From assembly GCA_040388375.1 (NCBI GenBank), contig JAZKBU010000004.1, positions 62,001 to 126,000 on the forward strand: 64,000 nucleotides of DNA, given 5' to 3'. The stretch is from Bacteroidota bacterium (GTDB taxonomy: Bacteria > Bacteroidota > Bacteroidia > UKL13-3). The notes beneath the pieces are model-generated. The model did no database searches and was not told the DNA's origin. It saw nothing but the letters and a program-made list of their open reading frames with translations. Made by a program: the position numbers and the translations under genes. Of the stretch, positions 1 to 9,948 are shown piece by piece (the first letter of the stretch is position 1; the number at the start of each line of letters is the position of its first letter).

Positions 1-3000
1 TTGGATTATGTAATGCCCATAGCTATGTTTTTAGCTGTATTTGCTTTGGTTAATTTTGCAAACACACCCAAACTGGTTGCCACACCATTTAGAACCAATA
101 ATACACCTCTTTATTTTTTAATTAACTTAAGCAGTTTAATTGCTATAGGTATTTTAAGTATCAAAAAAATAAGTGTAGCACCTGCTGTCACAGCTGCTGA
201 TAATATTCCAACCCCAATTGAAAGCAAGGAAGAAACAGAAGATATTCAAATAAAAAGTTTAATTGAAAATACTGCTAACGCTATTTGGAGTATTGATAAA
301 AACTTTACCATTATTTACGGCAATCTTTCTTTTTTCAATACCTACGAATTGCTGTACAATCAAAAAATTTCACAAGGGCAAAAATTTTTCCAAGGCGATA
401 ACCACGAGGACATTTCTTATTGGAAAAATTTATATGAAAGAGCATTAAACGGAGAAAAATTTAAGGTAGAAAAGCAGCTTTTTGTCAATAATGCCTATAG
501 ATACGTAGACCTGTATTTAAGCCCTGTATTTAACAACAACGAAATTGTAGGCGTTACCATTAACGGAGCCGACATTACCGAGCAAATTATTAATCAAAAA
601 GAGATTATTGAAAAAGAGAAAAATTTAGAAAATCTCATAGATTCATTAGATGATGTGGTTTTTGAATTTGATGAAAACTTACGTTATAAAAACATTTGGA
701 TTAACGATGCTGATAAGTTAAAAAATGAAAAAGAATATTACATCGGTAAAACCATATCCGAAGCCGTTAACCCACAATTTGCGGCACCTTTAGAACGTGC
801 CCTATTGCATACTTTTAATACCAGCGAAAACACCCAAACAGATTATCAGCAAGAGATAAATGGCGTAAAAAAATGGTTTTCTGCCAGAACCAAAGTAGTT
901 AAAAACCAAGTACCCAAACATGTTTTAATGGTAGTTGAGGATATTAACGAACGTAAAAAACAAGAAATAAGAACCATCAGGCAACGCGATTTTTTAAATA
1001 AACTAATTGAAACCTTACCCGTTGGTATATTTGCTAAAGATGCTAAAAACGACATGGTTTATGTGCTCTGGAATAAAGAGCTTGAAAACATGTTTGGTAT
1101 TTTGCAACAAGATGTATTGGGTAAAACAGATTTTGATATATTTAACACTGATGAAAATATAGACGACTACATAGATACCGATGGTATGGTAGCACAATCA
1201 AAAGAAGCATTGTTGTTAAGCAATTTAAGTATCAATACACCCAATGGAACCATTATTACCAAAACTATTAAAGTTCCTTTATTAGATGAAGACAATGAAC
1301 CCGATTTAATTATTGGCATTATTGAAGACATTACCGATTTTCAGAACACACAAAAAGAACTGGAGATAGCAGAGAAAAGGTGGAATTTTGCTTTAACAGG
1401 TAGTAGAGATGGCGTATGGGATTTTGATTTAATAAAAGATACCATTTATTATTCACCTATTTATAAAGAAATGCTTGGCTACTCAGCAGACGAGTATGAT
1501 AACTCAACATTAACCTGGGAAAACTCCATACATGCAGATGACATTAATAATGTTATACAAAGCTTTACCGACCATATTTACGGGCGTACTCCATACTACC
1601 AAAACGAACACAGAAAAATAAAGAAAAACGGTTCTATTATTTGGGTATTAGATAAAGGTAAAGTAGCTGAATACAACGAACAGGGTAAAGCCATTAGGTT
1701 TATAGGTACCTTAACCGATATTACTTCACGAAAAGAATTAGAAGTAAAAGCAAACGAAACAGAAACCCTGCTCGAATCAATAAGTCAAAACATAAAAGAA
1801 GGTATATATAGGGTAAACAGTAACCACAAAGTAATGTATGCCAACAACCCTTTTATTGAAATGTTTGGCTATGCAAATTTCAACGAAGTATTGAGCATTC
1901 ATGCTTCAGAGTTTTATTATAACAAAGTAGATAGGGAACATTTTGTAGAATTAATCCGGGAAAGCAATTTTATTGAAAACAAAGAGATCGTTTTTAAACG
2001 TAAAGATGGTTCTACTTTTTGGGGCTTACTAAGCAGCAAACGTTTGGTTGATGAAAATGGGGAAGAGTTTTTTGATGGAGCAGTACGTGATATTACTGAA
2101 ATTAAGAAAATAGAAGACCTGCTTATAAAAGCAAAAGATGATGCTGAAGATGCTGCCAAAGCCAAAAGCACCTTCTTATCTACCATGAGTCATGAAATAA
2201 GAACCCCTATGAATGCCGTAATTGGCATTACTAATATATTGCTTGACCAGCAACATTTGCCTGATCAGGTTGATTCTCTTAAAACACTTAAATTTTCAGC
2301 CGAAAACTTAATGCATTTATTAAACGATATATTAGATTTTAGTAAAATAGAAGCAGGTAAAGTAGAGTTGGAAAAAACAGATTTAAACATCAGTCAACTA
2401 TTAAATGAAGTAAAACAATTGGCTGAAATTAATGCCAAGGAAAAAGGAATAAAAATTGCCGTTGAATTAGATAAAAATATTCCCCATTACTTAATTGGCG
2501 ACCCTACCCGACTCACTCAAATTATATTCAACTTAGTAAGCAACGCCATTAAATTTACCGATGAAGGAATGGTAAGTATAAAAGCAAAACTACTAAGTAC
2601 TAATATTGAAAATACCAGCATTTATTTCGAAGTGTCAGATACAGGTATTGGCATTTCAGAAGAACAGTTAAAAACCATTTTTGACCAGTTTACTCAAGCC
2701 AGTAGCGATACCACACGCAAATTTGGAGGAACAGGATTAGGCTTAGCCATTATAAAAAAATTAGTCGACCTGCACCAAAGTAAAATATATGTAGAAAGTC
2801 AACCCGGCATGGGCTCAAAATTTTATTTTACTATAGATTTTAACAATAACAAAAAAGAACTTTCAGAAATAGAAGCCAATGCCGGTAATAAATTTGAACC
2901 TATTACTGATATGAAAATTTTAATAGCCGAAGACAATAAAATAAATGTGTTTGTAGCCACTAAATTTCTAAAATCGTGGGGTATTCAATTTGATGTGGCA

Positions 3001-3297
3001 GAAAATGGAATAGAAGCCATTGAAAAAGCCAATGCCAATGTTTACGATTTAATACTAATGGACCTTCAAATGCCCGAAATGGATGGTTTTGATGCTACTA
3101 TAGCTATTCGTAAATTTAACAAAAAAATTCCCATTTACGCTTTAACAGCTAATGCCTTTAGCGATGTCAAATCAAAAGTGCTGGAAGTAGGTATGAATGA
3201 TTTTATTACCAAACCGTTTAATCCAGCAGAATTATATAAAAAAATTAAATTGGTTAAAGGCTTTGTAAACAAAACACTTAATTTATTTGACTCGTAA
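1..3297 (+). CDS. Multi-PAS hybrid sensor histidine kinase (5' partial)
   Basis: Membrane-bound two-component hybrid kinase. The reading frame is open at the first base, so the N-terminus is probably cut by the window edge and the TTG at base 1 is not a trusted start. Residues about 1-22 and 36-55 look like membrane segments. About five PAS-type sensor modules follow between residues 85 and 710. The HisKA H-box is SHEIRTPMN with the phospho-accepting His near residue 731. The ATPase domain shows N-box NLVSNAIKF, G1 DTGIGI and G2 FGGTGLGLAI. A C-terminal receiver domain carries LMDLQMPEMDG (phospho-Asp near 1021) and the conserved Lys in ITKPF. No DNA-binding output domain is present, so the signal must pass to a partner. 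rpoN lies 50 bases downstream on the same strand, but a functional link is only a guess. Confidence 0.93.
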   Translation: MDYVMPIAMFLAVFALVNFANTPKLVATPFRTNNTPLYFLINLSSLIAIGILSIKKISVAPAVTAADNIPTPIESKEETEDIQIKSLIENTANAIWSIDKNFTIIYGNLSFFNTYELLYNQKISQGQKFFQGDNHEDISYWKNLYERALNGEKFKVEKQLFVNNAYRYVDLYLSPVFNNNEIVGVTINGADITEQIINQKEIIEKEKNLENLIDSLDDVVFEFDENLRYKNIWINDADKLKNEKEYYIGKTISEAVNPQFAAPLERALLHTFNTSENTQTDYQQEINGVKKWFSARTKVVKNQVPKHVLMVVEDINERKKQEIRTIRQRDFLNKLIETLPVGIFAKDAKNDMVYVLWNKELENMFGILQQDVLGKTDFDIFNTDENIDDYIDTDGMVAQSKEALLLSNLSINTPNGTIITKTIKVPLLDEDNEPDLIIGIIEDITDFQNTQKELEIAEKRWNFALTGSRDGVWDFDLIKDTIYYSPIYKEMLGYSADEYDNSTLTWENSIHADDINNVIQSFTDHIYGRTPYYQNEHRKIKKNGSIIWVLDKGKVAEYNEQGKAIRFIGTLTDITSRKELEVKANETETLLESISQNIKEGIYRVNSNHKVMYANNPFIEMFGYANFNEVLSIHASEFYYNKVDREHFVELIRESNFIENKEIVFKRKDGSTFWGLLSSKRLVDENGEEFFDGAVRDITEIKKIEDLLIKAKDDAEDAAKAKSTFLSTMSHEIRTPMNAVIGITNILLDQQHLPDQVDSLKTLKFSAENLMHLLNDILDFSKIEAGKVELEKTDLNISQLLNEVKQLAEINAKEKGIKIAVELDKNIPHYLIGDPTRLTQIIFNLVSNAIKFTDEGMVSIKAKLLSTNIENTSIYFEVSDTGIGISEEQLKTIFDQFTQASSDTTRKFGGTGLGLAIIKKLVDLHQSKIYVESQPGMGSKFYFTIDFNNNKKELSEIEANAGNKFEPITDMKILIAEDNKINVFVATKFLKSWGIQFDVAENGIEAIEKANANVYDLILMDLQMPEMDGFDATIAIRKFNKKIPIYALTANAFSDVKSKVLEVGMNDFITKPFNPAELYKKIKLVKGFVNKTLNLFDS

Positions 3298-3347
3298 GTA
3301 AAAAAAATTAGTAGATAAAGGATGTTTTCCTATTTTCGAAACATAAA

Positions 3348-4817
3348 ATGTTAAAACAAGGTCTACAGCAAAAGTTACAGCAAAAGTTATCGCCTTTGCA
3401 AATTCAGTTTATTAAGTTATTGCAACTTAATACCGTTGATTTTTTGCAACGCATTGATCAGGAAATGATAGAAAATCCTGCGTTGCTTAATAACAAGGAT
3501 GAAGATGCCTTGCCAAGTGAAGACCCTAAGACTGAATCGCAGGAAAATGAAGAGTACGAAAAAGAAGCAAGTGTGGAGGATTACCTGGCCGATGAAAGCT
3601 TTGATGTAAAAGAATATGTAAACGATGAGTATGAACCTGATGGTTTTCACTTAAGCGATGAAGGAGATGAAGAACGTAAGGAAACGCCCATCGTTGAAAC
3701 CTCATCCTTTCACGATGCTTTATTAGAACAATTTAGCGCTGTTGCTGCCAACGAAAAAGAAGAAATTATCGGCAGTCAAATTATTGGTACCATTGATGAC
3801 GATGGTTATTTACGCAGATCATTAGATGCTATACAAAACGATTTAGCATTTGCCCAAAACTTGGATGCCAGTTTGGATGAAATGAAACACGTTTTAATTA
3901 AAATTCAAAAGCTGGATCCACCGGGCATAGGTGCAACAAGTTTACAAGAGTGTTTAATTATCCAGCTAAAACGCAAAGATTATTATAACCGTGCCATTGA
4001 ATTAGCCATAGAAGTATTGGAGAAATATTTCGATGAGTTTATAAAAAAACACTACGAGAAAATAGCAAAAGAACTTCACTTAAATGATGAAAAAATAAAA
4101 TCAGTTATTGGCATTATTACCAAACTAAACCCTAAACCAGGCGATAGTTATGGTGGCGCAGGCGCCCAATACATTACACCTGATTTTACATTGATAGAAG
4201 ATGGTGGAAGACTTAGCATTACTTTAAATGGGCGAAACACACCTGATTTACGTATTAGCCGTACGTATATGGATGCATTAAAAGCATACGATGCGAGTGC
4301 AGCACCCAGTAAAGAACAAAAAGATACCGTATTATTTATTAAGCAAAAGTTAGATGGAGCCAAATGGTTTATTGATAGTATAAAACAACGTCAGAATACC
4401 TTATTAAGCACCATGAATGCTATTTTACAATACCAGATAAAATACTTTGAAGATGGTGATGAAACAAAACTTCGTCCCATGATTTTAAAAAACATAGCCG
4501 ACATGACCGGTTATGATATTTCAACCATAAGCAGGGTAGCCAACAGTAAATACGTACAAACAAGTTGGGGAATTATTCCGTTAAAATTCTTTTTTAGCGA
4601 AGGTATAACCAACGATGAAGGGGAAGAAGTAAGTAGCCATGAAGTAAAGAAAATTTTAAAAAATGCCATTGAAGCAGAGGATAAACATAAACCGCTTGCC
4701 GATGAAAAATTAATGGAAATTCTAAAAGAAAAAGGTTACAACATAGCCCGCAGAACAGTAGCTAAATATAGAGAGCAACTAAATCTACCAGTTGCTCGTC
4801 TTAGAAAAGAGCTTTAA
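3348..4817 (+). CDS. rpoN: RNA polymerase sigma-54 factor RpoN
   Basis: Alternative sigma factor that directs core RNA polymerase to -24/-12 promoters and needs AAA+ activators to open them. The 489-residue length is normal for the family. The N-terminus is the Gln/Leu-rich activator-interacting region (QQKLSPLQIQFIKLLQLNT). An acidic linker spans about residues 45-115. The core-binding and DNA-binding regions follow. The C-terminal RpoN box reads ARRTVAKYRE near residues 467-476. A TAttTTcG element lies 9 bases upstream of the ATG. aat starts 7 bases after the stop, so the two are probably co-transcribed. Confidence 0.97.
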   Translation: MLKQGLQQKLQQKLSPLQIQFIKLLQLNTVDFLQRIDQEMIENPALLNNKDEDALPSEDPKTESQENEEYEKEASVEDYLADESFDVKEYVNDEYEPDGFHLSDEGDEERKETPIVETSSFHDALLEQFSAVAANEKEEIIGSQIIGTIDDDGYLRRSLDAIQNDLAFAQNLDASLDEMKHVLIKIQKLDPPGIGATSLQECLIIQLKRKDYYNRAIELAIEVLEKYFDEFIKKHYEKIAKELHLNDEKIKSVIGIITKLNPKPGDSYGGAGAQYITPDFTLIEDGGRLSITLNGRNTPDLRISRTYMDALKAYDASAAPSKEQKDTVLFIKQKLDGAKWFIDSIKQRQNTLLSTMNAILQYQIKYFEDGDETKLRPMILKNIADMTGYDISTISRVANSKYVQTSWGIIPLKFFFSEGITNDEGEEVSSHEVKKILKNAIEAEDKHKPLADEKLMEILKEKGYNIARRTVAKYREQLNLPVARLRKEL

Positions 4818-4824
4818 TAGAAGT

Positions 4825-5502
4825 ATGCCTTTATATTATATCATTGATGATGTTTTTCCCAGCCCAGAGAAAGCCGATAAAAATGGTATCCTAGCCATTG
4901 GTGGTAACTTCTCGCCCGAACTCATTTTAAAAGCATACAAAAAAGGCATTTTCCATTGGTTTAATGAATCAGAACTACCCGTTTGGTATAGTCCAAACCC
5001 ACGTATGGTTCTTTATCCTAAAGACATCAAAATAAGCAAAAGCATGAAACAGCTTATCAATCAAAATACATTTACATGCACCATTGACCAAGCGTTTAAT
5101 GAAGTAATAAACCAATGCCGCAATACGCGAATAGATGAAGGTACCTGGATAAGTGATGACATTATAGATATTTACAATATTTTACACTTACAGGGGTTTG
5201 CACACAGTATTGAAGTTTGGCAAAACAACAACTTGGTTGGCGGGCTTTATGGAGTGGCTTTAGGCAAATGTTTTATGGGCGAAAGTATGTTTAATACCGT
5301 AAGCAATGCCAGTAAAATGGCTATGATATACCTAAGCCAATACCTCGAAAAATTTCAGTTTAAAATGATTGATTGCCAAGTAGCCAATCCACACCTGCTT
5401 AATTTAGGTGCCGTAAATATTACTCGTAAGCAGTTTTTGAAAGATTTGGCAGAAAATATAGATGAGCCAACAAATGCATTTAATAAAAACGATTGCACTT
5501 AA
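4825..5502 (+). CDS. aat: Leucyl/phenylalanyl-tRNA--protein transferase
   Basis: Cytoplasmic aminoacyl-transferase that adds Leu or Phe to N-terminal Arg/Lys of proteins, marking them for ClpS/ClpAP through the bacterial N-degron pathway. The 225-residue protein has the family signatures FPSPEKAD..GILAIGG near the N-terminus, WYSPNPRMVL around residue 56, and GGLYGVALGKCFMGESMF in the acyltransferase core. A longer in-frame start at 4792 would overlap rpoN. The ATG at 4825 gives the usual MPLYYIIDD beginning and is preferred. The 3' end overlaps the convergent DUF6089 gene by 23 bases. Confidence 0.95.
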   Translation: MPLYYIIDDVFPSPEKADKNGILAIGGNFSPELILKAYKKGIFHWFNESELPVWYSPNPRMVLYPKDIKISKSMKQLINQNTFTCTIDQAFNEVINQCRNTRIDEGTWISDDIIDIYNILHLQGFAHSIEVWQNNNLVGGLYGVALGKCFMGESMFNTVSNASKMAMIYLSQYLEKFQFKMIDCQVANPHLLNLGAVNITRKQFLKDLAENIDEPTNAFNKNDCT

Positions 5503-6256
5503 TTCTACCCGGTATTCTATACACAAGGCTGGCACTTAAAGTCATAAACCAATCGTTATAATCCGGGTTTCCTCTTTTATATCCTGCTCTATTATAGGTA
5601 ACACCTATTACTTCGTAACTTCTGTCCGCTATTTGTTGTGTAGCAATACTTAAAGCGCTTAAATCAGCATATTTGGTACTTACATCATCCAAATAATCCG
5701 TGTATGTTCTTCTAAAATTTAAATTGGCTTCAAGGCTATAATTTCTTCTGAAAATATATTTAACACCTATGCCAAATGGAATAGCAAATGAGTAGGTACC
5801 ATAAGCAACACCTTCCGTTTTTACATCGCGTAAATTAATAGTTTGGCCTGCATAACGGGTTTGAGGATTAAAGCTAAACATGGAAATTCCGCCAAATACA
5901 TAGCCGGTAAATTTGCTATCCAAAACACCGTAACCGTACTTTAAAAAATTAAACTCAAATAAACTTGAAAACTCAGTAATGTTAGAAGTGAAATTTAAAT
6001 TCCTTACTTGGTTATAATCAAAGTTTTTATCGCTGCCACTTACTTGTAAAGCTGATATTTGGCCTGTTACCGCCCAACTTGTATTAAAATTATACCGTGC
6101 AAAAATATTACCTGCGGGTTTTGTTTCTCCCCAAGCAATGCTTGGTGCCAAATCCCCCCAATAATTAGCCAAACCCAATCCAACACCCACATCTATATCT
6201 TGCGCATTGGCTTTACCAATTAAAGCTATAAATACTATAAAATAAATCCGTTTCAA
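5480..6256 (-). CDS. DUF6089-family outer-membrane beta-barrel-like protein
   Basis: Exported protein of 258 residues with a signal peptide ending near KANAQ. The mature N-terminus IDVGVGLGLANYWGDLAP and the alternating hydrophobic strands (SLEANLNFRRTYTDYLDDV) match DUF6089 proteins of Bacteroidota. These are predicted outer-membrane beta-barrels, some tied to gliding or type IX secretion, with no defined reaction. The start codon is TTG. It follows a paralogue by only a few bases, so the two form one minus-strand unit. The family call is confident; the function is unknown. Confidence 0.8.
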   Translation of the reverse strand: MKRIYFIVFIALIGKANAQDIDVGVGLGLANYWGDLAPSIAWGETKPAGNIFARYNFNTSWAVTGQISALQVSGSDKNFDYNQVRNLNFTSNITEFSSLFEFNFLKYGYGVLDSKFTGYVFGGISMFSFNPQTRYAGQTINLRDVKTEGVAYGTYSFAIPFGIGVKYIFRRNYSLEANLNFRRTYTDYLDDVSTKYADLSALSIATQQIADRSYEVIGVTYNRAGYKRGNPDYNDWFMTLSASLVYRIPGRIKCNRFY

Positions 6257-6262
6257 GTAGTA

Positions 6263-7138
6263 TTAATTAAATGTAGGACAGCTTTGTCCTTTCAATCTTA
6301 TTATATAAGTTATAGTTATACCCGACATAAAATAAATATCGTTTTGTATAAAACTTTTATTACTTCTTTTATCACCTTCTTTAAATACACCAACAGATAC
6401 CGTGCCATTGGCTTCCCAGCTTCTGTCTATTTCCCAACTTCTATCAGCTAGTAAAGCAGCTTCAGCTCCTGTGGTAGCTTTAATAACATCACGGCTACCA
6501 TATACACCTCCTACATCGTCCAAATAATTAGTAGTAGTAAACCTAATACCTGTTTCAAATCCTAAATAAAAAGCATCGCTAATTCTTGCCCTGATACCTA
6601 CACCCATTGGAATACATATTTCAGTCAAATTATATTTTTGCAAACTATTATAAGTAGTTGAACCTTGCCCTTCAGTAGCCAATGGTTGTAACTCAACCGT
6701 TCTTCCGCCAAAATCAGTTTTAGGGTTAAAGTTAAATACACCAATGCCACCAAAAACATAAGGAATAACCGGTCTTGCTGAAATATTTCTTAAATTATTT
6801 TTAAGCAAATTGTATTCAAAGTGAACACTAAATTCAAAAAGATCAGTATAAAAATTAAGGTTACGTAATTTCGATGCAGCCTCAGAGCTTTGCTTATCAT
6901 CACCACTTATTCTTCCATATCCGGCATAACCTTTTACAGCCCATTTATTGTTAAAATTATATCTTCCAAACAAAGATGTAGCAAAATAGGAGTTGCCGAA
7001 ATTTATCTTTTCATCGCTTAAATCTCCCATGTACTGTGAAGCTCCAAAAAGCATTCCAACCTCAATCTGTTGAGCTTTTACTTGTACAGATACAATTGTT
7101 GTAAATAAAATAATGGCAACAGCCTTTAACAAGTTCAT
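6263..7138 (-). CDS. DUF6089-family outer-membrane beta-barrel-like protein (paralogue)
   Basis: Second DUF6089-type protein, 291 residues from the ATG at 7138. The longer TTG start at 7147 would sit inside the promoter. The signal peptide ends near QVKAQ, and the mature start IEVGMLFGASQYMGDLSDE aligns with the neighbour. Shared landmarks are RNLNFYTDLFEF, YVFGGIGVFNFNPKT, the TTNYLDDVGG motif and LADRSWE. A short in-frame tandem duplication (DRSWEIDRSWEA) lies in the C-terminal third. A full promoter directly precedes it (TTG at 7171-7173, TAATTTTG at 7145-7152 on the minus strand). Confidence 0.8.
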   Translation of the reverse strand: MNLLKAVAIILFTTIVSVQVKAQQIEVGMLFGASQYMGDLSDEKINFGNSYFATSLFGRYNFNNKWAVKGYAGYGRISGDDKQSSEAASKLRNLNFYTDLFEFSVHFEYNLLKNNLRNISARPVIPYVFGGIGVFNFNPKTDFGGRTVELQPLATEGQGSTTYNSLQKYNLTEICIPMGVGIRARISDAFYLGFETGIRFTTTNYLDDVGGVYGSRDVIKATTGAEAALLADRSWEIDRSWEANGTVSVGVFKEGDKRSNKSFIQNDIYFMSGITITYIIRLKGQSCPTFN

Positions 7139-7144
7139 AATAAA

Positions 7145-7173
7145 CAAAATTAAAATATTTTTTTATAGTTCAA
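7145..7173 (-). promoter_or_regulatory. Bacteroidota promoter TTG-N18-TAATTTTG
   Basis: On the minus strand a TTG is followed after 18 bases by TAATTTTG, a full match to the TAnnTTTG -7 element. Only 6 bases separate the element from the ATG at 7138, which implies a leaderless or nearly leaderless mRNA for the DUF6089 pair. Confidence 0.7.
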
Positions 7174-7247
7174 AGTGCAACTTGCAATGTAACGTTTTTT
7201 CAATCACTTTATTGCACTCTATTGTGATTATTTTCGGGGCAATGTAA

Positions 7248-7937
7248 TTATTTTATTAGATTTACGTCCATATCAGCCGGAATTTTTAAAGTATCAACCT
7301 TAAACTGGCAATACTTTATCGTTCTTCCTTTTGCCGAAAACAACTTTTCATAATGTGTTTTTATGCTTCTCAATTCATCATAACTATGTGCATCTTCATG
7401 CACATTCATAATTACTTCATTGGGTTTTATATTTACCTGCTCTAATGTTTCTAAAGTATATTGGAACAAGGCATCATCATCCGTTTTAAAATTAATAAAA
7501 CTGTTGGGTTTTAAAACCCTTTTATAAACCTCTAAAAAACGTGGGTGGGTAAGCCTGTGTTTGTCGTGTCTGTCTTTTGGAAAAGGATCAGGAAATGTTA
7601 CCCAAATTTCATCTACTTCATGCTCATCAAAAATCAATGCTAATTTTTCTATCACCATTCTAATAAAACCAACATTGGTTTGTTTGTTTTGCAGCGCAAT
7701 GGTTGCCCCTTTCCACATCCTGTTGCTTTTCAAATCAATTCCAATAAAGTTTTTTTGAGGATGTGCTTGTGCTAAATTAACGGTGTACTCTCCTTTTCCA
7801 CAAGCCAGCTCCAATACAATTGGATTGTTATTTTTAAATACTTCGCTGCTCCATTTGCCTTTTAAATCGTAAGGAAAATCAAAGCAATGTTCCATTTGAG
7901 CAAATTCGGCAAATCGTTTAAGTTTATCTTGTCCCAT
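7248..7937 (-). CDS. trmB: tRNA (guanine(46)-N7)-methyltransferase TrmB
   Basis: SAM-dependent enzyme that makes m7G46 in the variable loop of tRNAs. The 229 residues show the class-I SAM-binding motif LELACGKGEYTVNLA around residue 42, GIDLKSNRMWKGA for the ribose contact, and the family signature VTFPDPFPKDRHDKHRL around residue 122. Length is normal. It lies upstream of the DUF6089 pair on the same strand, with about 110 bases between. The DUF6089 pair has its own promoter, so trmB is probably independent. Confidence 0.96.
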   Translation of the reverse strand: MGQDKLKRFAEFAQMEHCFDFPYDLKGKWSSEVFKNNNPIVLELACGKGEYTVNLAQAHPQKNFIGIDLKSNRMWKGATIALQNKQTNVGFIRMVIEKLALIFDEHEVDEIWVTFPDPFPKDRHDKHRLTHPRFLEVYKRVLKPNSFINFKTDDDALFQYTLETLEQVNIKPNEVIMNVHEDAHSYDELRSIKTHYEKLFSAKGRTIKYCQFKVDTLKIPADMDVNLIK

Positions 7938-8040
7938 TTGGGGCGCAAAATATTATTTTCCCAAATACAGACACTCAATTTTTTTTATTCTAGCTGCTAA
8001 CAATTTATCAAATTGTAAAAAATATGTATGCTAAAATAAC

Positions 8041-8048
8041 TACATTCG
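8041..8048 (+). promoter_or_regulatory. -7 promoter element TACATTCG for recJ
   Basis: TACATTCG matches the TAnnTTTG consensus except for one T to C change, and lies 9 bases before the recJ ATG. No TTG at the usual 17-23 base spacing was found. Confidence 0.45.
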
Positions 8049-8057
8049 CCACACTTT

Positions 8058-9764
8058 ATGCAAAAACGTTGGATACCAAAACCAGAACCCGATAAATTAA
8101 AAGTTGAGGCTTTGGCTGGTGCCATTAACGTAAATAAAGTATTATCAGGCATATTGGTACAAAGAGGCATTGATGATTTTGAAAAAGCAAAACGTTTTTT
8201 CAGGCCGCAATACAGTCAAATGCACGACCCTTTTTTAATGAAGGGAATGGATACTGCCATTATCAGAATTGACGAAGCATTATCAAAAAATCAAAAGGTT
8301 TTAATTTACGGTGATTATGATGTGGATGGCACCACTGCAGTAGCAACTGTTTACGATTTTTTTTCAAAGCGTTTTTCTGAAATTGAATATTACATACCCG
8401 ACAGATATACCGAGGGATATGGCATTTCATTTATGGCCATAGACTGGGCCAGCAACAATGGTTTTAGTTTAATAATTGCATTGGATTGTGGCATTAAAGC
8501 CAATGATAAAGTTAAGTACGCCAATAAAAAAGGGGTTGATTTCATTATTTGCGATCATCATTTACCCGGAGAAGAATTACCCGATGCAGTGGCTATTTTA
8601 AATCCAAAACAAGCAGATTGCCCATATCCTTTTAAAGAACTTTCCGGTTGTGGTATAGGTTTAAAATTAGTTCAGGCATATTGCATTAAGCACCAAATAG
8701 ATTTTAAACAGGTAGAAGAATATATGGATTTATCAGCCATTAGTGTTGCCAGCGATTTGGTAAACATTATGGACGAAAATAGAATATTAGCCTACCAAGG
8801 ATTAAAAAAACTAAAAGAAAACCCCAATAGAGGCATTAAAGCGTTGTTAGAAAACTATGCAGCAAGACCCGAATACTCTGTAAACGATATTGTGTTTTTC
8901 ATTGGGCCAAGAATAAACGCAGCCGGTAGAATTGCCGATGCTAAAGATTCTGTTAGATTAATGATTTCGGACAAAGACAAGGACTCACAGCAAATTGCCG
9001 AAATGATTAATCACCATAACAATGAGCGCAGAAACTTTGATAGCAGTATTACCGAAGAAGCCTTTAACATGATTTTGGCTGATGAAAATTTTCACAATAA
9101 GAAATCAACTGTACTGTTTCATAAAGAATGGCATAAAGGTGTAATTGGTATTGTTGCTTCCAGATTAATAGAAAAATATTACCGACCTACTATAGTTTTA
9201 ACCGAAAGTAATGGAATGGCTGCGGGCTCAGCACGCTCTGTTGAAGGATTTGATTTGTACCATGCCATAGAAGAGTGTAGCGATTTGTTAGAGCAATATG
9301 GTGGACACACCCATGCTGCCGGACTAACACTAAGAGTAGAAAATGTTCCTTCTTTTATTGAAAAGTTTGAAAACATTGTAGTTAAAAATATTGAAACCCG
9401 CAGTCTTACACCAGAAATTGAATACGATACGGAAATTGCTTTTAGAGCCATAACACCTAAGTTTTTTAGTGTACTTAAACAGTTTGCACCTTTTGGGCCG
9501 GGTAATGCAAGCCCCATATTTATGACCCGCAACGTATGGGACGTTGGCGATGTAACCATAGTTGGAAACAACCATTTACGATTGAGTTTAACCCACGAAG
9601 AAGGTGGAAGAATTTATAAAGCAATAGGGTTTGGCTTGGGAGAACATTACAATAAAGTAGCACAAGGTATCAGTTTCGATATTTGCTATTATATAGAAGA
9701 AAACCATTTTAATGGACACGTAAATCTTCAACTCAACATCAAAGACATTTTGTTTAAATCATAG
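8058..9764 (+). CDS. recJ: Single-stranded-DNA-specific exonuclease RecJ
   Basis: 5'-3' single-strand DNA exonuclease used in recombination and mismatch/base-excision repair. The 568-residue length is typical. DHH-phosphoesterase motifs are intact: DYDVDGTT (Asp86, Asp88, Asp90), a second Asp in ALDCGIK, and CDHH around residue 163. The DHHA1 motif GGHTHAAG sits near 418, followed by the C-terminal OB-like domain. GPRINAAGRI is a further family signature. It stands alone on the plus strand after divergent trmB. Confidence 0.97.
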   Translation: MQKRWIPKPEPDKLKVEALAGAINVNKVLSGILVQRGIDDFEKAKRFFRPQYSQMHDPFLMKGMDTAIIRIDEALSKNQKVLIYGDYDVDGTTAVATVYDFFSKRFSEIEYYIPDRYTEGYGISFMAIDWASNNGFSLIIALDCGIKANDKVKYANKKGVDFIICDHHLPGEELPDAVAILNPKQADCPYPFKELSGCGIGLKLVQAYCIKHQIDFKQVEEYMDLSAISVASDLVNIMDENRILAYQGLKKLKENPNRGIKALLENYAARPEYSVNDIVFFIGPRINAAGRIADAKDSVRLMISDKDKDSQQIAEMINHHNNERRNFDSSITEEAFNMILADENFHNKKSTVLFHKEWHKGVIGIVASRLIEKYYRPTIVLTESNGMAAGSARSVEGFDLYHAIEECSDLLEQYGGHTHAAGLTLRVENVPSFIEKFENIVVKNIETRSLTPEIEYDTEIAFRAITPKFFSVLKQFAPFGPGNASPIFMTRNVWDVGDVTIVGNNHLRLSLTHEEGGRIYKAIGFGLGEHYNKVAQGISFDICYYIEENHFNGHVNLQLNIKDILFKS

Positions 9765-9948
9765 TCATTTTTGCATTAGAAATATTTTCTAAGTCTTGTT
9801 TCCATTTTCTCACTTTATCCTTATTACTTGTGCTTCTTGGCTCATTAAAAAACAACTTTTGTCATTAAATCAGTTTATGCTTTGTTTTTCAAAAAATCTT
9901 TTTCGGCTAAATGTTAGGTAATTATATAGTAATTTTATTAATTGCTGT

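Noticed and set aside
7174-7229. AGTGCAA/TTGCACT and AATCAC/GTGATT inverted pieces after trmB as its terminator
   Set aside because: Stems are short and there is no T-run on the minus strand; could be chance in an AT-rich gap.
9179-9571. 130-codon ORF antisense to recJ
   Set aside because: Opposite an intact RecJ with all DHH motifs; no domain or signal peptide.
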